Assembly (NCBI RefSeq): GCF_016463975.1
Contig: NZ_JAEMNX010000022.1
Location: 19,526-83,525 of the forward strand
From: Marinomonas transparens
GTDB lineage: Bacteria > Pseudomonadota > Gammaproteobacteria > Pseudomonadales > Marinomonadaceae
Length of the DNA stretch: 64,000 bases
Reading direction: 5' to 3'
Below the pieces are notes generated by a model. The model worked only from the letters and a program-made list of their open reading frames with translations. It had not been told where the DNA came from and ran no database searches. Made by a program: the position numbers and the translations under genes. Below are positions 1 through 9,127 of the stretch, one piece after another. Every line of letters starts with the position of its first letter. Position 1 is the first letter of the stretch.

Positions 1-237
1 CAGAGCTTCACGAATTTTATTAAAAGCGGCTTGCGCAACGGCTGGGCGCTGAGCGTACGTTGTCAAAGCACCACCAGTCCAACCAGCCAATTTGACCATA
101 TCATTTTTGAAATTATTGCCATTAACACCATGACCACCTAAAGCCATTAGTGCATCTTCTATCCCTAAATAGCTTGGGCGTTCCCCACCAAACTTCATAA
201 AATCATCTTGTTGCACTTCAGCAAATTGCTCTGACAT
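1..237 (-). CDS. Unidentified conserved-looking protein, N-terminal 79 residues (runs off left edge)
   Basis: An open frame on the minus strand starts at an ATG at 235-237 (MSEQFAEVQQDDF...) and stays open to base 1, so only the first 79 codons are visible. An AAGGAAGG-like purine stretch lies upstream (minus strand), compatible with a ribosome binding site. The visible part is soluble, glycine- and asparagine-rich around GHGVNGNNFKND and has no signal peptide. I do not recognise the family. It reads in the same direction as glpK with about 100 bp between them, so it could be transcribed after glpK, although nothing in it suggests glycerol metabolism. Confidence 0.55.
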   Translation of the reverse strand, partial: MSEQFAEVQQDDFMKFGGERPSYLGIEDALMALGGHGVNGNNFKNDMVKLAGWTGGALTTYAQRPAVAQAAFNKIREAL

Positions 238-334
238 ATTTTTAAACCTTCCTTTATAAAGCTACCTGTTTATTACGGTAACGATATCTAATTCATGGTA
301 CAAGAAATTGGATGTAGAAAAACGTAACATTTTA

Positions 335-1819
335 TTAGTCCCGTGTACGAACACGATCTACTGCCTGTTGCCAACCTTGATACAAACGATCTCCGGTTCC
401 GCTTGCCATTTTTGGCTCAAAGCACTTATCCGCCTGCCATAATGTCGCGACTTCATCCAAGGACTTATATAAGCCAACATGCAGACCAGCCAAAAATGCG
501 ACACCCAACGCGGTTGTTTCCGTAACACGAGGACGCTCGACGGTGATTTCCAGTAAGTCACTAAGAAACTGCACCATCACGTCATTTATTACCATTCCCC
601 CATCAACACGTAAAGAATTAAATGTAGCACCATCTTGCGCCATTGCCCCAACTAAATCTCTCGTTTGATAACAAACCGAACGTAAACCCGCACTGACAAT
701 GTCGGCAACACCAGTATCACGAGTCAAACCTATCATGGCGCCACGGGCATCTGGATCCCAATAAGGAGCACCTAAGCCAGTAAAGGCAGGCACCAGATAA
801 ACAGAATCGTCATTCAGCGCCTGCTGAGCCAAACTTTGTGTTTCTTTCGCATCAGAAAACAATTTTAAACCATCACGTAACCATTGGATCGCGGCCCCTG
901 CAACAAAGATACTGCCCTCTAATGCATAGGTGACTTTACCCTTTAAGCGATAACCAACTGTGGTAAGTAGCTTGTGCTCTGAACGGATGGCTTGATCGCC
1001 CGTATTTAGAATCAAAAAACACCCTGTGCCATAAGTACTCTTTACCATGCCGGGCAAAAAACATGCTTGACCAATCAACGCCGCCTGCTGATCACCAGCA
1101 ATACCGTTGATTGGAATTTCTGCTCCCAACCAAGACGAATCAACAACACCAAAATCGGCACTGCAATCCATAACTTCTGGCCACAATACCTCTTCGATAC
1201 CCAATAGCTGAATGAGCTCTTTATCCCATTCTTGAGTATGAATATTAAACGCCATGGTACGCGCGGCATTGGTTGCATCGGTTTTGTGAGATTGACCATT
1301 GGTTAAACGCCACAATAAAAAACTGTCGACAGTCCCAAAAGCAAGCCGCCCTGCTTTTGCCTTATCTCGAGCCCCTTCTACATTATCTAGCACCCAACGA
1401 ATTTTCGTTGCCGAAAAATAAGGATCAATCAACAACCCCGTTTTTTCTTGAACCTTATCTCCCAAGCCTTGCTCACTAAGGCTTTGGCAAAAGGCACTAG
1501 TACGTCGATCTTGCCAGACGATAGCATTGTAGACGGGTTGACCTGTTTGTGTATCCCAAAGTATCGTGGTTTCGCGCTGATTGGTGATACCGATACTTGC
1601 TACCGCTTGCGCATCGATACCTGTATCCTTAAGCACAGAGCGACAAACAGACAAAGTAGACGACCAGATATCTTCTGGGTCATGTTCGACCCAAGCATCA
1701 TGGGGAAAGAGCTGTGGAAACTCTTGCTGAGATTGACCAATTCGAACGCCTCTTTCATCAAATAAAATAGCGCGTGAGCTAGTAGTACCCTGATCGATAG
1801 CAAGAATATAATGGGTCAT
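335..1819 (-). CDS. glpK: Glycerol kinase
   Basis: GlpK phosphorylates glycerol to sn-glycerol 3-phosphate with ATP in the cytoplasm, trapping glycerol taken up by facilitated diffusion. The 494 residues match the family's usual length. The N-terminal ATP-binding motif DQGTTSSR is at about residues 9-16, and the FGGY-kinase fold is seen in NQRETTILW (about 80), GDQQAALIG (about 243) and [18 protein letters not shown] near residue 400. It is divergent from glpR across a 155-bp region that contains an inverted repeat of GlpR-operator architecture, so repression by GlpR is likely. No glpF is seen on this side. The product is the substrate of GlpD encoded 1 kb away. Confidence 0.97.
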   Translation of the reverse strand: MTHYILAIDQGTTSSRAILFDERGVRIGQSQQEFPQLFPHDAWVEHDPEDIWSSTLSVCRSVLKDTGIDAQAVASIGITNQRETTILWDTQTGQPVYNAIVWQDRRTSAFCQSLSEQGLGDKVQEKTGLLIDPYFSATKIRWVLDNVEGARDKAKAGRLAFGTVDSFLLWRLTNGQSHKTDATNAARTMAFNIHTQEWDKELIQLLGIEEVLWPEVMDCSADFGVVDSSWLGAEIPINGIAGDQQAALIGQACFLPGMVKSTYGTGCFLILNTGDQAIRSEHKLLTTVGYRLKGKVTYALEGSIFVAGAAIQWLRDGLKLFSDAKETQSLAQQALNDDSVYLVPAFTGLGAPYWDPDARGAMIGLTRDTGVADIVSAGLRSVCYQTRDLVGAMAQDGATFNSLRVDGGMVINDVMVQFLSDLLEITVERPRVTETTALGVAFLAGLHVGLYKSLDEVATLWQADKCFEPKMASGTGDRLYQGWQQAVDRVRTRD

Positions 1820-1890
1820 GGCGGGTTCTCTTTGAAATCGTTGGCTACTCAGCAGCCAAACAAGCCGATTATTTTTGTTTTATGAACATA

Positions 1891-1910
1891 GATATTCAAA
1901 TACGAATATC
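1891..1910. promoter_or_regulatory. Candidate GlpR operator in the glpK-glpR intergenic region
   Basis: A perfect inverted repeat, GATATTC-6 nt-GAATATC, lies between the divergent glpK and glpR starts. Its half-site length and 6-nt spacer match the second operator before glpD (ATGTTC-6 nt-GAACAT). Known E. coli GlpR operators have the same two-half-site layout. That GlpR binds here is inferred. Confidence 0.6.
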
Positions 1911-1974
1911 TCTATTAAAAACCAATGTACACTCGTTTAGCAAGTGACAACCTTTTTTGGGAGTAAAAATCGAC

Positions 1975-2745
1975 ATGAGCCAACTCACTCGCCAAGACAA
2001 AATTGTCGCCATCGTAAAAGAAAACGGCTATGTGACAATAGACGAACTAGCTAGCAGGTTTGCCGTCACTCCTCAAACCATACGCCGTGATATCAACGCC
2101 TTAGCAAAAGCAGAGCAAATACGTCGTCACCATGGCGGAGCCAGCTATGATTCCAGTACTACCAACGTCGCCTACGCCACCAGACAGATCCTACAACTGC
2201 CAGCCAAAGAGCACATTGCCAAGCGTATCGCAGAAGAAATCCCCAATCACGCTTCGCTCTTTATCAATATTGGCACCACCACAGAGACCGTCGCTCGCGC
2301 TCTACTTAATCACCAAGGGCTACAAGTCATTACCAACAACCTCAATGTTGCCGCAATATTGAGCAGTAAAGAAGACTTTACCGTAATTATTGCTGGCGGT
2401 ACCGTTCGGTCCCGTGACGGCGGAGTGATGGGAGAAGCAACCATAGATTTCATCAATCAATTCCGCGTTGACTTCGGCATAGTCGGTATTAGTGGTATCG
2501 ATCCACACGATGGATCATTATTAGATTACGACTACCAAGAAGTCCGAGTTGCACAAAGCATCATATCGAATTCCCGCACTGTTTTCTTAGCTGCAGATAG
2601 CGGTAAATTTGGCCGTAACGCTGTTGTCAGATTGGGCAATATTACCCAAGTTGATCGGCTATTTACCGATGAACAACCACCAAAAGACATTACTAACTTA
2701 ATGAAAGAACACAAGGTACGTTTAGAGCTTTGCACACCTAAATAA
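1975..2745 (+). CDS. glpR: DeoR-family glycerol-3-phosphate regulon repressor
   Basis: GlpR represses glycerol-use genes and is released by glycerol 3-phosphate. I place the start at the ATG at 1975 (MSQLTRQDK), giving 256 residues. The in-frame TTG at 1957 has no upstream binding site, while GGGAG at 1959-1963 can serve the ATG. The N-terminal winged helix-turn-helix includes [15 protein letters not shown] (DeoR signature, about residues 27-42), followed by RRHHGGA. The C-terminal sugar-phosphate sensor domain has [30 protein letters not shown] and [11 protein letters not shown], all as in E. coli GlpR. It sits between glpK (divergent) and glpD (downstream), both preceded by GlpR-type palindromes. 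Confidence 0.95.
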   Translation: MSQLTRQDKIVAIVKENGYVTIDELASRFAVTPQTIRRDINALAKAEQIRRHHGGASYDSSTTNVAYATRQILQLPAKEHIAKRIAEEIPNHASLFINIGTTTETVARALLNHQGLQVITNNLNVAAILSSKEDFTVIIAGGTVRSRDGGVMGEATIDFINQFRVDFGIVGISGIDPHDGSLLDYDYQEVRVAQSIISNSRTVFLAADSGKFGRNAVVRLGNITQVDRLFTDEQPPKDITNLMKEHKVRLELCTPK

Positions 2746-2861
2746 CCCACTTAGGGTGCTTCTTCATAGGCTTTCAGAAAACTAAAACTAATCTCAATAT
2801 TCATAAAAACTTCATCTCACTTGCTTGTCAGCAAGCAAATAGAGGTTTAGTATCGAATAAA

Positions 2862-2881
2862 TATGTTCACTTTCGAACATT
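2862..2881. promoter_or_regulatory. Candidate GlpR operator upstream of glpD
   Basis: The sequence contains ATGTTC ACTTTC GAACAT, a perfect inverted repeat close to the E. coli GlpR consensus (WATGTTCGWTAWCGAACATW, known from the literature). A further half-site GAACAT lies at 2897-2902, just before the glpD start at 2913. Binding there would block glpD transcription or early elongation. Confidence 0.75.
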
Positions 2882-2912
2882 TTGTATTCATTTTACGAAC
2901 ATGAGGCTCAAT

Positions 2913-4403
2913 ATGACGGACAATCATTTCGACCTATTTATTGTTGGGGGCGGCATAAACGGAACAGGCATTGCGGCTGATGCAGCAGGTCGTGGTTTAG
3001 ACGTCGGTCTATGTGAAATGGACGATCTAGCCCACGCCACCTCTTCCTCCAGCAGCAAGTTGATTCATGGTGGTTTACGTTATTTGGAGCATTATGAGTT
3101 TCGTTTAGTAAAAGAAGCCCTAACGGAAAGAGAAGTACTATTAAAAGTCGCCCCTCACCTTGTAACCCCCATGCGCTTTCAAATGCCTCATCGCCCTCAC
3201 TTACGTCCAGCTTGGCTAATACGTATCGGCCTATTTCTTTATGACACCTTAGGCAAACGGGAAACATTACCTGGCTCCCACGGGGTGAAATATGGTCCAG
3301 ACAGCCCTCTAAAGCACGATATAACCCAAGGCTTCGAATATTCAGACTGTTGGGTAGATGACGCGCGCCTAGTGGTAACAAATGCCTTAAGTGCACAACA
3401 GAATGGGGCCGCTATTTTTGCTCGTACTCGTTGTACCTCTGCAAAACGAATGAATAATCAATGGCACATCACCTTAGAAGATCAAATTAGCTTACAGACT
3501 AAAACAGTGACTGCTGATGCCTTAGTTAATGCTGCCGGCCCTTGGGTATCCTCCTTCATCGAGACAGGCTTACAACAAAAAGCACCCTATGGTATCCGCA
3601 TGATCAAAGGCAGCCATATAGTCGTGCCAAAAATGTATCAGCACTCTAATGCCTTTATTATGCAAAACACAGATAAGCGCATCGTATTTGCCATTCCCTA
3701 TCGCGAAAAATATACCCTACTGGGCACAACCGATATGGAATATAAAGGCGATCCAAATCAGGTAAGTATTTCTGAAGAGGAAACCCAATACATATTGAGT
3801 GTCGCCAATGACCACTTCAAAAAAGCACTCACAGCTAAGGATGTCATTTGGAATTATTCTGGCGTACGCCCGCTATTAGAGGACGAATCGGATGACCCTT
3901 CCGCTGTCACACGCGATTACACCCTGCACTTGGATGATGAACAAGACAAAGCGCCGCTACTAAGTATTTTTGGCGGAAAAATCACCACCTACCGTAAACT
4001 GGCTCTCTCGGCCATGCGTAAGCTATCCCCTTACTTTGACACACTAGGGCCAGAATGGACCCATAAAAAACCACTTCCCGGTGGCGACTTAAACATGTCT
4101 TTGGATGCTTTTACTCTAAAGCTACAACTGAGCTACCCTTTCCTCGGCGCTCATTTAGCCCATAGATTTGCAAATAGCTACGGCACTTTAACCCATACCC
4201 TACTCAACGAAGCCAATTCAAAAGACGAATTAGGCCAACATTTTGGCGAAGGCTTATATCAATTGGAAGTGGACTATCTTATCCATCATGAATGGGCACG
4301 CTCAGCAGAAGATATTCTATGGCGTCGTAGTAAATTAGGTCTTGAGCTTCACGATGAACAAATAAAAACACTTGAAGAATACGTGAAAACAGCCATCAAA
4401 TAA
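2913..4403 (+). CDS. glpD: Aerobic glycerol-3-phosphate dehydrogenase
   Basis: GlpD is an FAD flavoprotein of the inner membrane that oxidises glycerol 3-phosphate to dihydroxyacetone phosphate and reduces quinone. The start at 2913 (MTDNHFDLF) is chosen because GAGG lies 6 nt upstream; an ATG at 2901 in frame lacks one. The product has 496 residues, close to the 501 of E. coli. The FAD-binding GGGINGTGIAADAAGRG is at residues 12-28, followed by ATSSSSSKLIHGGLRYLEHYE and later the family's GYEFSD-like and KGSHIVVPK segments. The C-terminal domain ends in WRRSKLGLEL. Together with GlpK it completes glycerol catabolism; a GlpR-type operator precedes it. Confidence 0.97.
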   Translation: MTDNHFDLFIVGGGINGTGIAADAAGRGLDVGLCEMDDLAHATSSSSSKLIHGGLRYLEHYEFRLVKEALTEREVLLKVAPHLVTPMRFQMPHRPHLRPAWLIRIGLFLYDTLGKRETLPGSHGVKYGPDSPLKHDITQGFEYSDCWVDDARLVVTNALSAQQNGAAIFARTRCTSAKRMNNQWHITLEDQISLQTKTVTADALVNAAGPWVSSFIETGLQQKAPYGIRMIKGSHIVVPKMYQHSNAFIMQNTDKRIVFAIPYREKYTLLGTTDMEYKGDPNQVSISEEETQYILSVANDHFKKALTAKDVIWNYSGVRPLLEDESDDPSAVTRDYTLHLDDEQDKAPLLSIFGGKITTYRKLALSAMRKLSPYFDTLGPEWTHKKPLPGGDLNMSLDAFTLKLQLSYPFLGAHLAHRFANSYGTLTHTLLNEANSKDELGQHFGEGLYQLEVDYLIHHEWARSAEDILWRRSKLGLELHDEQIKTLEEYVKTAIK

Positions 4404-4422
4404 TTCACTAAGAGATTGTTAC

Positions 4423-4459
4423 AAGCTCGCTTAAGCCATTGTCTAAACGAGCTTTTTTT
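4423..4459 (+). terminator. Rho-independent terminator after glpD
   Basis: The arms AAGCTCG (4423-4429) and CGAGCTT (4448-4454) form a 7-bp stem with an 18-nt loop, directly followed by a run of T. Confidence 0.7.
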
Positions 4460-4499
4460 GGTCTACTGAAAGTATCCCTCTCTTCAGGAAACCAGCAAT

Positions 4500-5270
4500 A
4501 TGGATATGGTGTTTTTCGACATTTCCCTTTGGGTCTATCTACTACTCTTTGCTACCGCATTTGTAGCAGGCGTCATCGATGCCATTGCTGGAGGTGGCGG
4601 TCTAATTACCGTACCAGTTCTATTAGCTGCAGGACTATCCCCTGCCGAAGCGCTCGCCACGAATAAACTACAAGGCTGCGCAGGCACAGTGTCCGCTTCT
4701 TACCACTTTATCAAGAAGGGAAAAGTGAAGCTCTCCGATATGTGGCTACCTATCGCTATGACCGCTATCGGTGCTATTAGTGGCACACTTTTAGTTTCCT
4801 ATTTAGACAGCAGCTTATTATTAAAAGCCGTTCCAGTCATTTTAATCGCCGTGGCCGTTTTCTTTTTCTTTTTACCGAAAATTCAACCTTACATTGCCAG
4901 TAAACTCTCTCTGAGCCATATACAGTTTGCTTTTATTATCGGTACCAGCATTGGTTTTTATGATGGTCTGATCGGCCCCGGAACAGGGGCCTTCTTTTCT
5001 ACTGCTTACCTTTGTCTAATGGGCCTAACTTTGGTTTCAGCTACAGCTCATACAAAAATACTTAATGCCACCAGCAACTTATCATCATTAGCTATATTTG
5101 CTTTTACTGGTCATGTTATCTGGGCTTTGGGCATTGTAATGGGGCTTGGCGGATGGGTTGGTGCGCAAATTGGCTCACGACTCGTCATCACCAAAGGGGC
5201 AAAATTAATTCGCCCTATGGTAATACTCATGTGCTTGGCTATTTCCGTAAAACTGCTGATTAGTAACTAA
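4500..5270 (+). CDS. yfcA: TSUP/TauE-SafE family membrane permease (YfcA-like)
   Basis: This is an inner-membrane permease of the TSUP family (sulfite/anion exporters; substrate of the YfcA branch not established). The 256 residues are mostly hydrophobic with about eight membrane segments. The two family half-repeats are visible: VIDAIAGGGGLITVPVLLAAGLSP with ATNKLQG near residue 23-60, and FYDGLIGPGTGAFF with TAHTKILNATSNLSSL in the second half. These match E. coli YfcA (IDSIAGGGGL, FYDGFFGP). The start codon ATG has AGGA about 11 nt upstream. It lies alone between the glpD terminator and the convergent GAPDH gene. Confidence 0.88.
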   Translation: MDMVFFDISLWVYLLLFATAFVAGVIDAIAGGGGLITVPVLLAAGLSPAEALATNKLQGCAGTVSASYHFIKKGKVKLSDMWLPIAMTAIGAISGTLLVSYLDSSLLLKAVPVILIAVAVFFFFLPKIQPYIASKLSLSHIQFAFIIGTSIGFYDGLIGPGTGAFFSTAYLCLMGLTLVSATAHTKILNATSNLSSLAIFAFTGHVIWALGIVMGLGGWVGAQIGSRLVITKGAKLIRPMVILMCLAISVKLLISN

Positions 5271-5300
5271 GGCTTTTCATTAGCTGAACAAAAAGCCCAA

Positions 5301-5330
5301 ACAAAAACGGCGACCTAGGTAGGTCGCCGT
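5301..5330 (-). terminator. Terminator between yfcA and gap
   Basis: A 9-bp perfect stem (CGGCGACCT at 5308-5316 / AGGTCGCCG at 5321-5329) has a 4-nt loop. On the minus strand it is followed by TTTTTGTTT, so it terminates the GAPDH transcript and may also serve yfcA. Confidence 0.85.
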
Positions 5331-5358
5331 AAGATAACACTTTATATATCTACTTCTT

Positions 5359-6732
5359 TTAAGCCGCTTGTTCCTCAAGCAACTTTGCCTTCGTCATATC
5401 CGCTTGTGCTAATTTTTCCATCAAACGAACGACCTGACAGCTGTAACCGTACTCATTATCGTACCAAACATACAAAATAGCCTGATTATCTCTTACCTTA
5501 GTGGAAAGAGAGTCCAGAATACCTGCCTGTTGAGAACCAATGAAATCAGAACTAACCGCATCTGCACCATCGCTATAACCAATCTGACCAGTCAATTCTG
5601 CGCTATTAGAAGCCACTTTAAGAAGCTGATTAATTTCCTCAACAGAGGCTTTAGATTTAAGATTTAAACTTAAAACGGCAATCGATACATTGATAACAGG
5701 AACGCGAATCGCACTACCACTTAGTTTGCCTTCTAATGAAGGAATCGCTTTCGATACCGCTTTTGCTGCACCAGTTTCCGTCATCACCATATTCATGCCA
5801 GCGGCACGACCACGACGATCACCTTTATGGATATTGTCAATCAGGTTTTGATCATTGGTGTAAGCATGAACCGTTTCTACATGACCAGACTCTATGCCGT
5901 ATTTATCTTCAAGCACAGATAAAATCGGCGTAATGGCATTAGTTGTACAAGAAGCGGCCGAAACAATACGATCTTCTTCGGTTAAATCAGCATCGTTCAC
6001 ACCAAACACAATATTTTTCATTGCTTTGCCTGGTGCGGTTAAAACAACACGCTCAATACCAGGACGGTTCAAGTGCACACTCAAACCGTCGTGATCACGC
6101 CAGCGCCCAGTGTTATCGACCAATAATGCCTTGTCTATGCCATATGCTTGATAATCAACGTCAGCAGGGTCTGAAGCGTAAATGACTTTTACGGGGGAGC
6201 CATTAATAATCAAAGCTTGATTAGCTTCATCAACTTTTACTAAGCCATCATAAGTGCCATGAACAGAATCGTATTTCAGCAAGCTAGCACGCTTAGTAAG
6301 GTCATTGTCACAAGCCTTACGCACAACAATAGCAGCCAAAGACATACCAGGAGTGGTGTGACCTAGAGTACACATACGACGAGCTAGTAAACGGCCAATA
6401 CGTCCAAAACCATACAAAACAACAGGAGTATCAGAAGTGTTTGCAGTCTGTGCGGCTAGCACAGAAGCCACATCCGCCTCTGCGATAAGCGACTCAAGCT
6501 CAACAACGGTATGGGATGCACCGCTAATAAGCACTTCCTCTAACACTCGATAGACTTGCACAAGATCTAACTCGGGATATTGATCAAAAGCCGTCATCAA
6601 ACCAGTCACAGAATCAGCCATTAAGGTTTTCCCTGCCAACTCAACTTTAACTGATTTTTCACGACCCAATTTACCCAAAAGAGGAATCATAGATTCAGCT
6701 TGTGAAAGTGATTGTAACCAAGTGCTTGTCAT
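5359..6732 (-). CDS. gap: Glyceraldehyde-3-phosphate dehydrogenase, N-terminally extended type
   Basis: The enzyme interconverts glyceraldehyde 3-phosphate and 1,3-bisphosphoglycerate with NAD(P). The start is set at MTSTWLQS (6732), preceded by GGGGG; upstream codons lack a binding site. At 457 residues it is about 120 longer than classical GapA. The NAD-binding domain begins only near residue 103 (VVLYGFGRIGRLLARR). The catalytic cysteine is in SAASCTTNAITP, and WYDNEYGYSCQVVRL closes the protein. The extension resembles the longer GAPDH known in Pseudomonas and Vibrio. In which direction it works in this cell cannot be seen. Its region upstream shows no second gene. Confidence 0.92.
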   Translation of the reverse strand: MTSTWLQSLSQAESMIPLLGKLGREKSVKVELAGKTLMADSVTGLMTAFDQYPELDLVQVYRVLEEVLISGASHTVVELESLIAEADVASVLAAQTANTSDTPVVLYGFGRIGRLLARRMCTLGHTTPGMSLAAIVVRKACDNDLTKRASLLKYDSVHGTYDGLVKVDEANQALIINGSPVKVIYASDPADVDYQAYGIDKALLVDNTGRWRDHDGLSVHLNRPGIERVVLTAPGKAMKNIVFGVNDADLTEEDRIVSAASCTTNAITPILSVLEDKYGIESGHVETVHAYTNDQNLIDNIHKGDRRGRAAGMNMVMTETGAAKAVSKAIPSLEGKLSGSAIRVPVINVSIAVLSLNLKSKASVEEINQLLKVASNSAELTGQIGYSDGADAVSSDFIGSQQAGILDSLSTKVRDNQAILYVWYDNEYGYSCQVVRLMEKLAQADMTKAKLLEEQAA

Positions 6733-6995
6733 TTTCTGCCCCCGAAAAAAGACGTTGTTGTCATAATATGTTGGCAAGTCTAACGTCCGTATTAAGCAAA
6801 AACAAATTGTAAGAAGACTACGAAAAGTCCTTTAAAAACGGGGATTTAATATTTTTTTTATGAAAATAACGAGATTAAAAGGAAGGAATAGAAAGTTTAC
6901 TACATATTTAATCAGCTCAAAGCTTTCAGCCATTAAAAGTGGCTATTATGTTGTAATTTGGCAACCAAAAAAGAGAGAGAATTTCATGAATTATT

Positions 6996-7325
6996 TTATA
7001 AATGACGCTTTCTTTCTGCCAAAATACCTAATAAACAAAAACATACGCACACCACAATGGGGCGATAGGCAAAATCAATACGTGTGATCCCCCAATATAC
7101 TAAAGGCTGACTCCACAATGTCAGCAAACCATAGCCAAAGGTACACATCAGAATAAATGCCGCTACTCGCGCAATAAATATCCAAGAAGCCACAAGCCGT
7201 TTAAGAAAATTATTTATCTTGCCGCCATAGATTACCAAACAGGTCGCTACCAAGGCTAAAGAAATATCATTCAGGTGAGGCTGCATCATCTGTGCAGCAC
7301 GAAGGTTAAAATCTAAAATCAACAT
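6996..7325 (-). CDS. DUF3392 family inner-membrane protein
   Basis: A 109-residue protein with about three membrane segments. It has the family pattern: a short amphipathic start, MQPHLNDISLALVATCLVIYG, a basic loop (NNFLKRLV), AAFILMCTFGYGLLT and a last segment VCFCLLGILAERKRHL. I recall the same organisation in DUF3392 proteins of Vibrio and Pseudomonas; no function is known. The ribosome binding site before the ATG at 7325 is poor, so an internal ATG (7289) is possible. It is separated by 40 bp from the upstream secreted protein gene on the same strand. Confidence 0.75.
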   Translation of the reverse strand: MLILDFNLRAAQMMQPHLNDISLALVATCLVIYGGKINNFLKRLVASWIFIARVAAFILMCTFGYGLLTLWSQPLVYWGITRIDFAYRPIVVCVCFCLLGILAERKRHL

Positions 7326-7365
7326 AGAAAATACAACAACACGCTAATAAAAATAGGAAGCTAGC

Positions 7366-7932
7366 TTAACGAGCTTTTCGTGACAGGGCTTCAACATCAA
7401 TCTTACCTGAATGAGATTGAACTTTTGGATGTTCATCGCCATAACGAATCGACACATCAAAGGTGGTATTATGAAGTTCAATAAAGGTACCATCTGGAAA
7501 CAACCATTTAGCACGACCATAACCATTTTTTACAAAACCAATAGTAGGCTCCCCATACTTTTTCTCTAGTAAGGCACCAATCGAGCCACGTTGGCTATTA
7601 TTTGTAACCACTCCAGACATCACCGCTTGTCGGATGTAGCCAGAACGATTAAAAAGTATATTCAGACTTTTTATTCCCAAGATGCCATCAGGACCCAGAC
7701 TATAGCTAGCCACCCCTTTATGGTAAGAGGGGTAAGGTTGCAACCCCATAGAAGTAAGTTGTTTTTCAAATGCCGGTTGACTTAAATCATTCACTCTTAA
7801 ACCAAATATCTCAGCTTCTGTAGAAAACTTTTCCTTTACAGGCTCTGATTCTGACTCTTCTAGAGCATAAGATAGCTTAGACATAACCAAAATCAGTACA
7901 ACAAAAAAGAGCCTAAAATAGCTATTCCTATA
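7366..7932 (-). CDS. Predicted secreted protein of unknown function
   Basis: The start at MYRNSYFRL (7932) has GGAGG 8 nt upstream and gives 188 residues; the longer frame to 7974 adds 14 residues that would bury the signal peptide. Residues 1-24 form a Sec signal peptide (hydrophobic FFVVLILVMSKLSYA). The mature part is small and mixed, with FGLRVNDLSQPAFEKQL near the start and repeated Tyr/Gly turns. The pattern of an N-terminal domain that tests sequence similarity between adjacent halves was not found. No family is recognised. A periplasmic location is inferred. Confidence 0.7.
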   Translation of the reverse strand, partial: YRNSYFRLFFVVLILVMSKLSYALEESESEPVKEKFSTEAEIFGLRVNDLSQPAFEKQLTSMGLQPYPSYHKGVASYSLGPDGILGIKSLNILFNRSGYIRQAVMSGVVTNNSQRGSIGALLEKKYGEPTIGFVKNGYGRAKWLFPDGTFIELHNTTFDVSIRYGDEHPKVQSHSGKIDVEALSRKAR

Positions 7933-8101
7933 CATTACCTTTTCCCTCCCAGAGATGAAGCCTCTCCCCGACAACAGGCAGAAAAAAATACTTAATCCAA
8001 TATATTATAAGACACTATTTCATCCTTGCACTCAAGCAGTGAAAAATGAGTAAAATAACATTTTGACAACGCTCTAACAGGTTATGTAGATCACCATTTA
8101 T

Positions 8102-9007
8102 TCACTTTAATGACTCAAACACGTCTTTTATTACCTTTTCAAAAGCTAGAAAAGCAGGCTGCCTCAAAACACTTGCTCTTGTCCACATATAAACATCACG
8201 ACTGATTTTCAGATCAAAACGAATATTAAGCTCAACCAATGAAGCATCATCAGCAGCCAACACAGAAATTTTCGGTAACACGGCAAGATGTCGGCCACGT
8301 GATAAAAGCTTAATCAACATGGCGGCATCGTTTCTAAAGACAACTTTAGTGCGAATTTTTTCAATACCATAGGTAACCAAAAACTCAAGCACTTGTTCTT
8401 CAAAACGACTAGCAATCCCTAAACTAAGCCAATCTGCCGCCTCAAAATCTTTAACTTCAAGATTTTTCTTTTTCGCCAACGGATGATTTTTTCCACAAAA
8501 AATTCCGATTTCATCTTCTTTGATTAAAACTTTATGAATCCCTTCCAAAAAACGGTCATCTGGCGATGGCGCTAATAAGACATCAAACTTGTCTTCTTGT
8601 AATGCTTCAATACCTAACCCAGGAGCAACAGCTAATACCGTCAGTGAAATATTAGGGTTTTCTCCTGTCATACGTTCCAATATTTCAGGCATCACCCCCA
8701 TACCAAGTAAAGGTCCGGTTGCTATTCTCAACTCTGTTCGCAAACCCAGTTTCTGGCTTGATATTTTTTCCTTTGCTAGGTTCATTGCGTGGATGACTGC
8801 ACGCCCTTCACGAGCTAATACCTCACCCATTTCAGTACTCTTTACACCATATCTACTGCGTAAAAATAGCTTAGTGCCAGCCTGCATTTCTAATGTCGCC
8901 ATTGCCCTAGTAAGGGTTGGCTGCGCCACAGACAAATATTCAGAGGCTGAAGTAATCGAGCCTTTATCAAGAATCGTAACAAGATAGATGAGGTGTTTTG
9001 GGTCCAT
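8102..9007 (-). CDS. LysR-type transcriptional regulator
   Basis: A 301-residue LysR protein. The N-terminal helix-turn-helix covers LIYLVTILDKGSITSASEYLSVAQPTLTRAMATLE in parts (residues 6-42), with the LysR signature SVAQPTLTRA. The rest is the periplasmic-binding-like effector domain. It is divergent from the TAXI-TRAP/sulfatase operon with 120 bp between starts, and that gap contains an inverted repeat with LysR-box features. The usual logic is that it controls the divergent transporter genes in response to the transported or desulfated compound; the effector cannot be read from sequence. Confidence 0.92.
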   Translation of the reverse strand: MDPKHLIYLVTILDKGSITSASEYLSVAQPTLTRAMATLEMQAGTKLFLRSRYGVKSTEMGEVLAREGRAVIHAMNLAKEKISSQKLGLRTELRIATGPLLGMGVMPEILERMTGENPNISLTVLAVAPGLGIEALQEDKFDVLLAPSPDDRFLEGIHKVLIKEDEIGIFCGKNHPLAKKKNLEVKDFEAADWLSLGIASRFEEQVLEFLVTYGIEKIRTKVVFRNDAAMLIKLLSRGRHLAVLPKISVLAADDASLVELNIRFDLKISRDVYMWTRASVLRQPAFLAFEKVIKDVFESLK

Positions 9008-9028
9008 AGAACATGACCAATATTCATT

Positions 9029-9050
9029 TTTGATTGTTTAGAAAATCAAA
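9029..9050. promoter_or_regulatory. Candidate LysR-type binding site
   Basis: TTTGATT-8 nt-AATCAAA is a perfect 7-bp inverted repeat about 20 bp upstream of the lysR start, in the divergent region with the TRAP operon. Its size and A/T-rich palindromic form fit a LysR operator; no footprint data. Confidence 0.5.
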
Positions 9051-9127
9051 TTAACATTTTACCTAGACAAATGGCTAATATAAATTGATGACAAACCAAA
9101 CAATAAAAACAATATTGGAGAGACGAC

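Noticed and set aside
2938..3396. 152-codon frame antisense to glpD
   Set aside because: Full overlap with a clear glpD and low-complexity, unlike any protein; shadow frame.
6860..7087. 75-codon plus-strand frame between gap and the DUF3392 gene
   Set aside because: No ribosome binding site, overlaps the end of the DUF3392 gene, and composition is AT-rich background.
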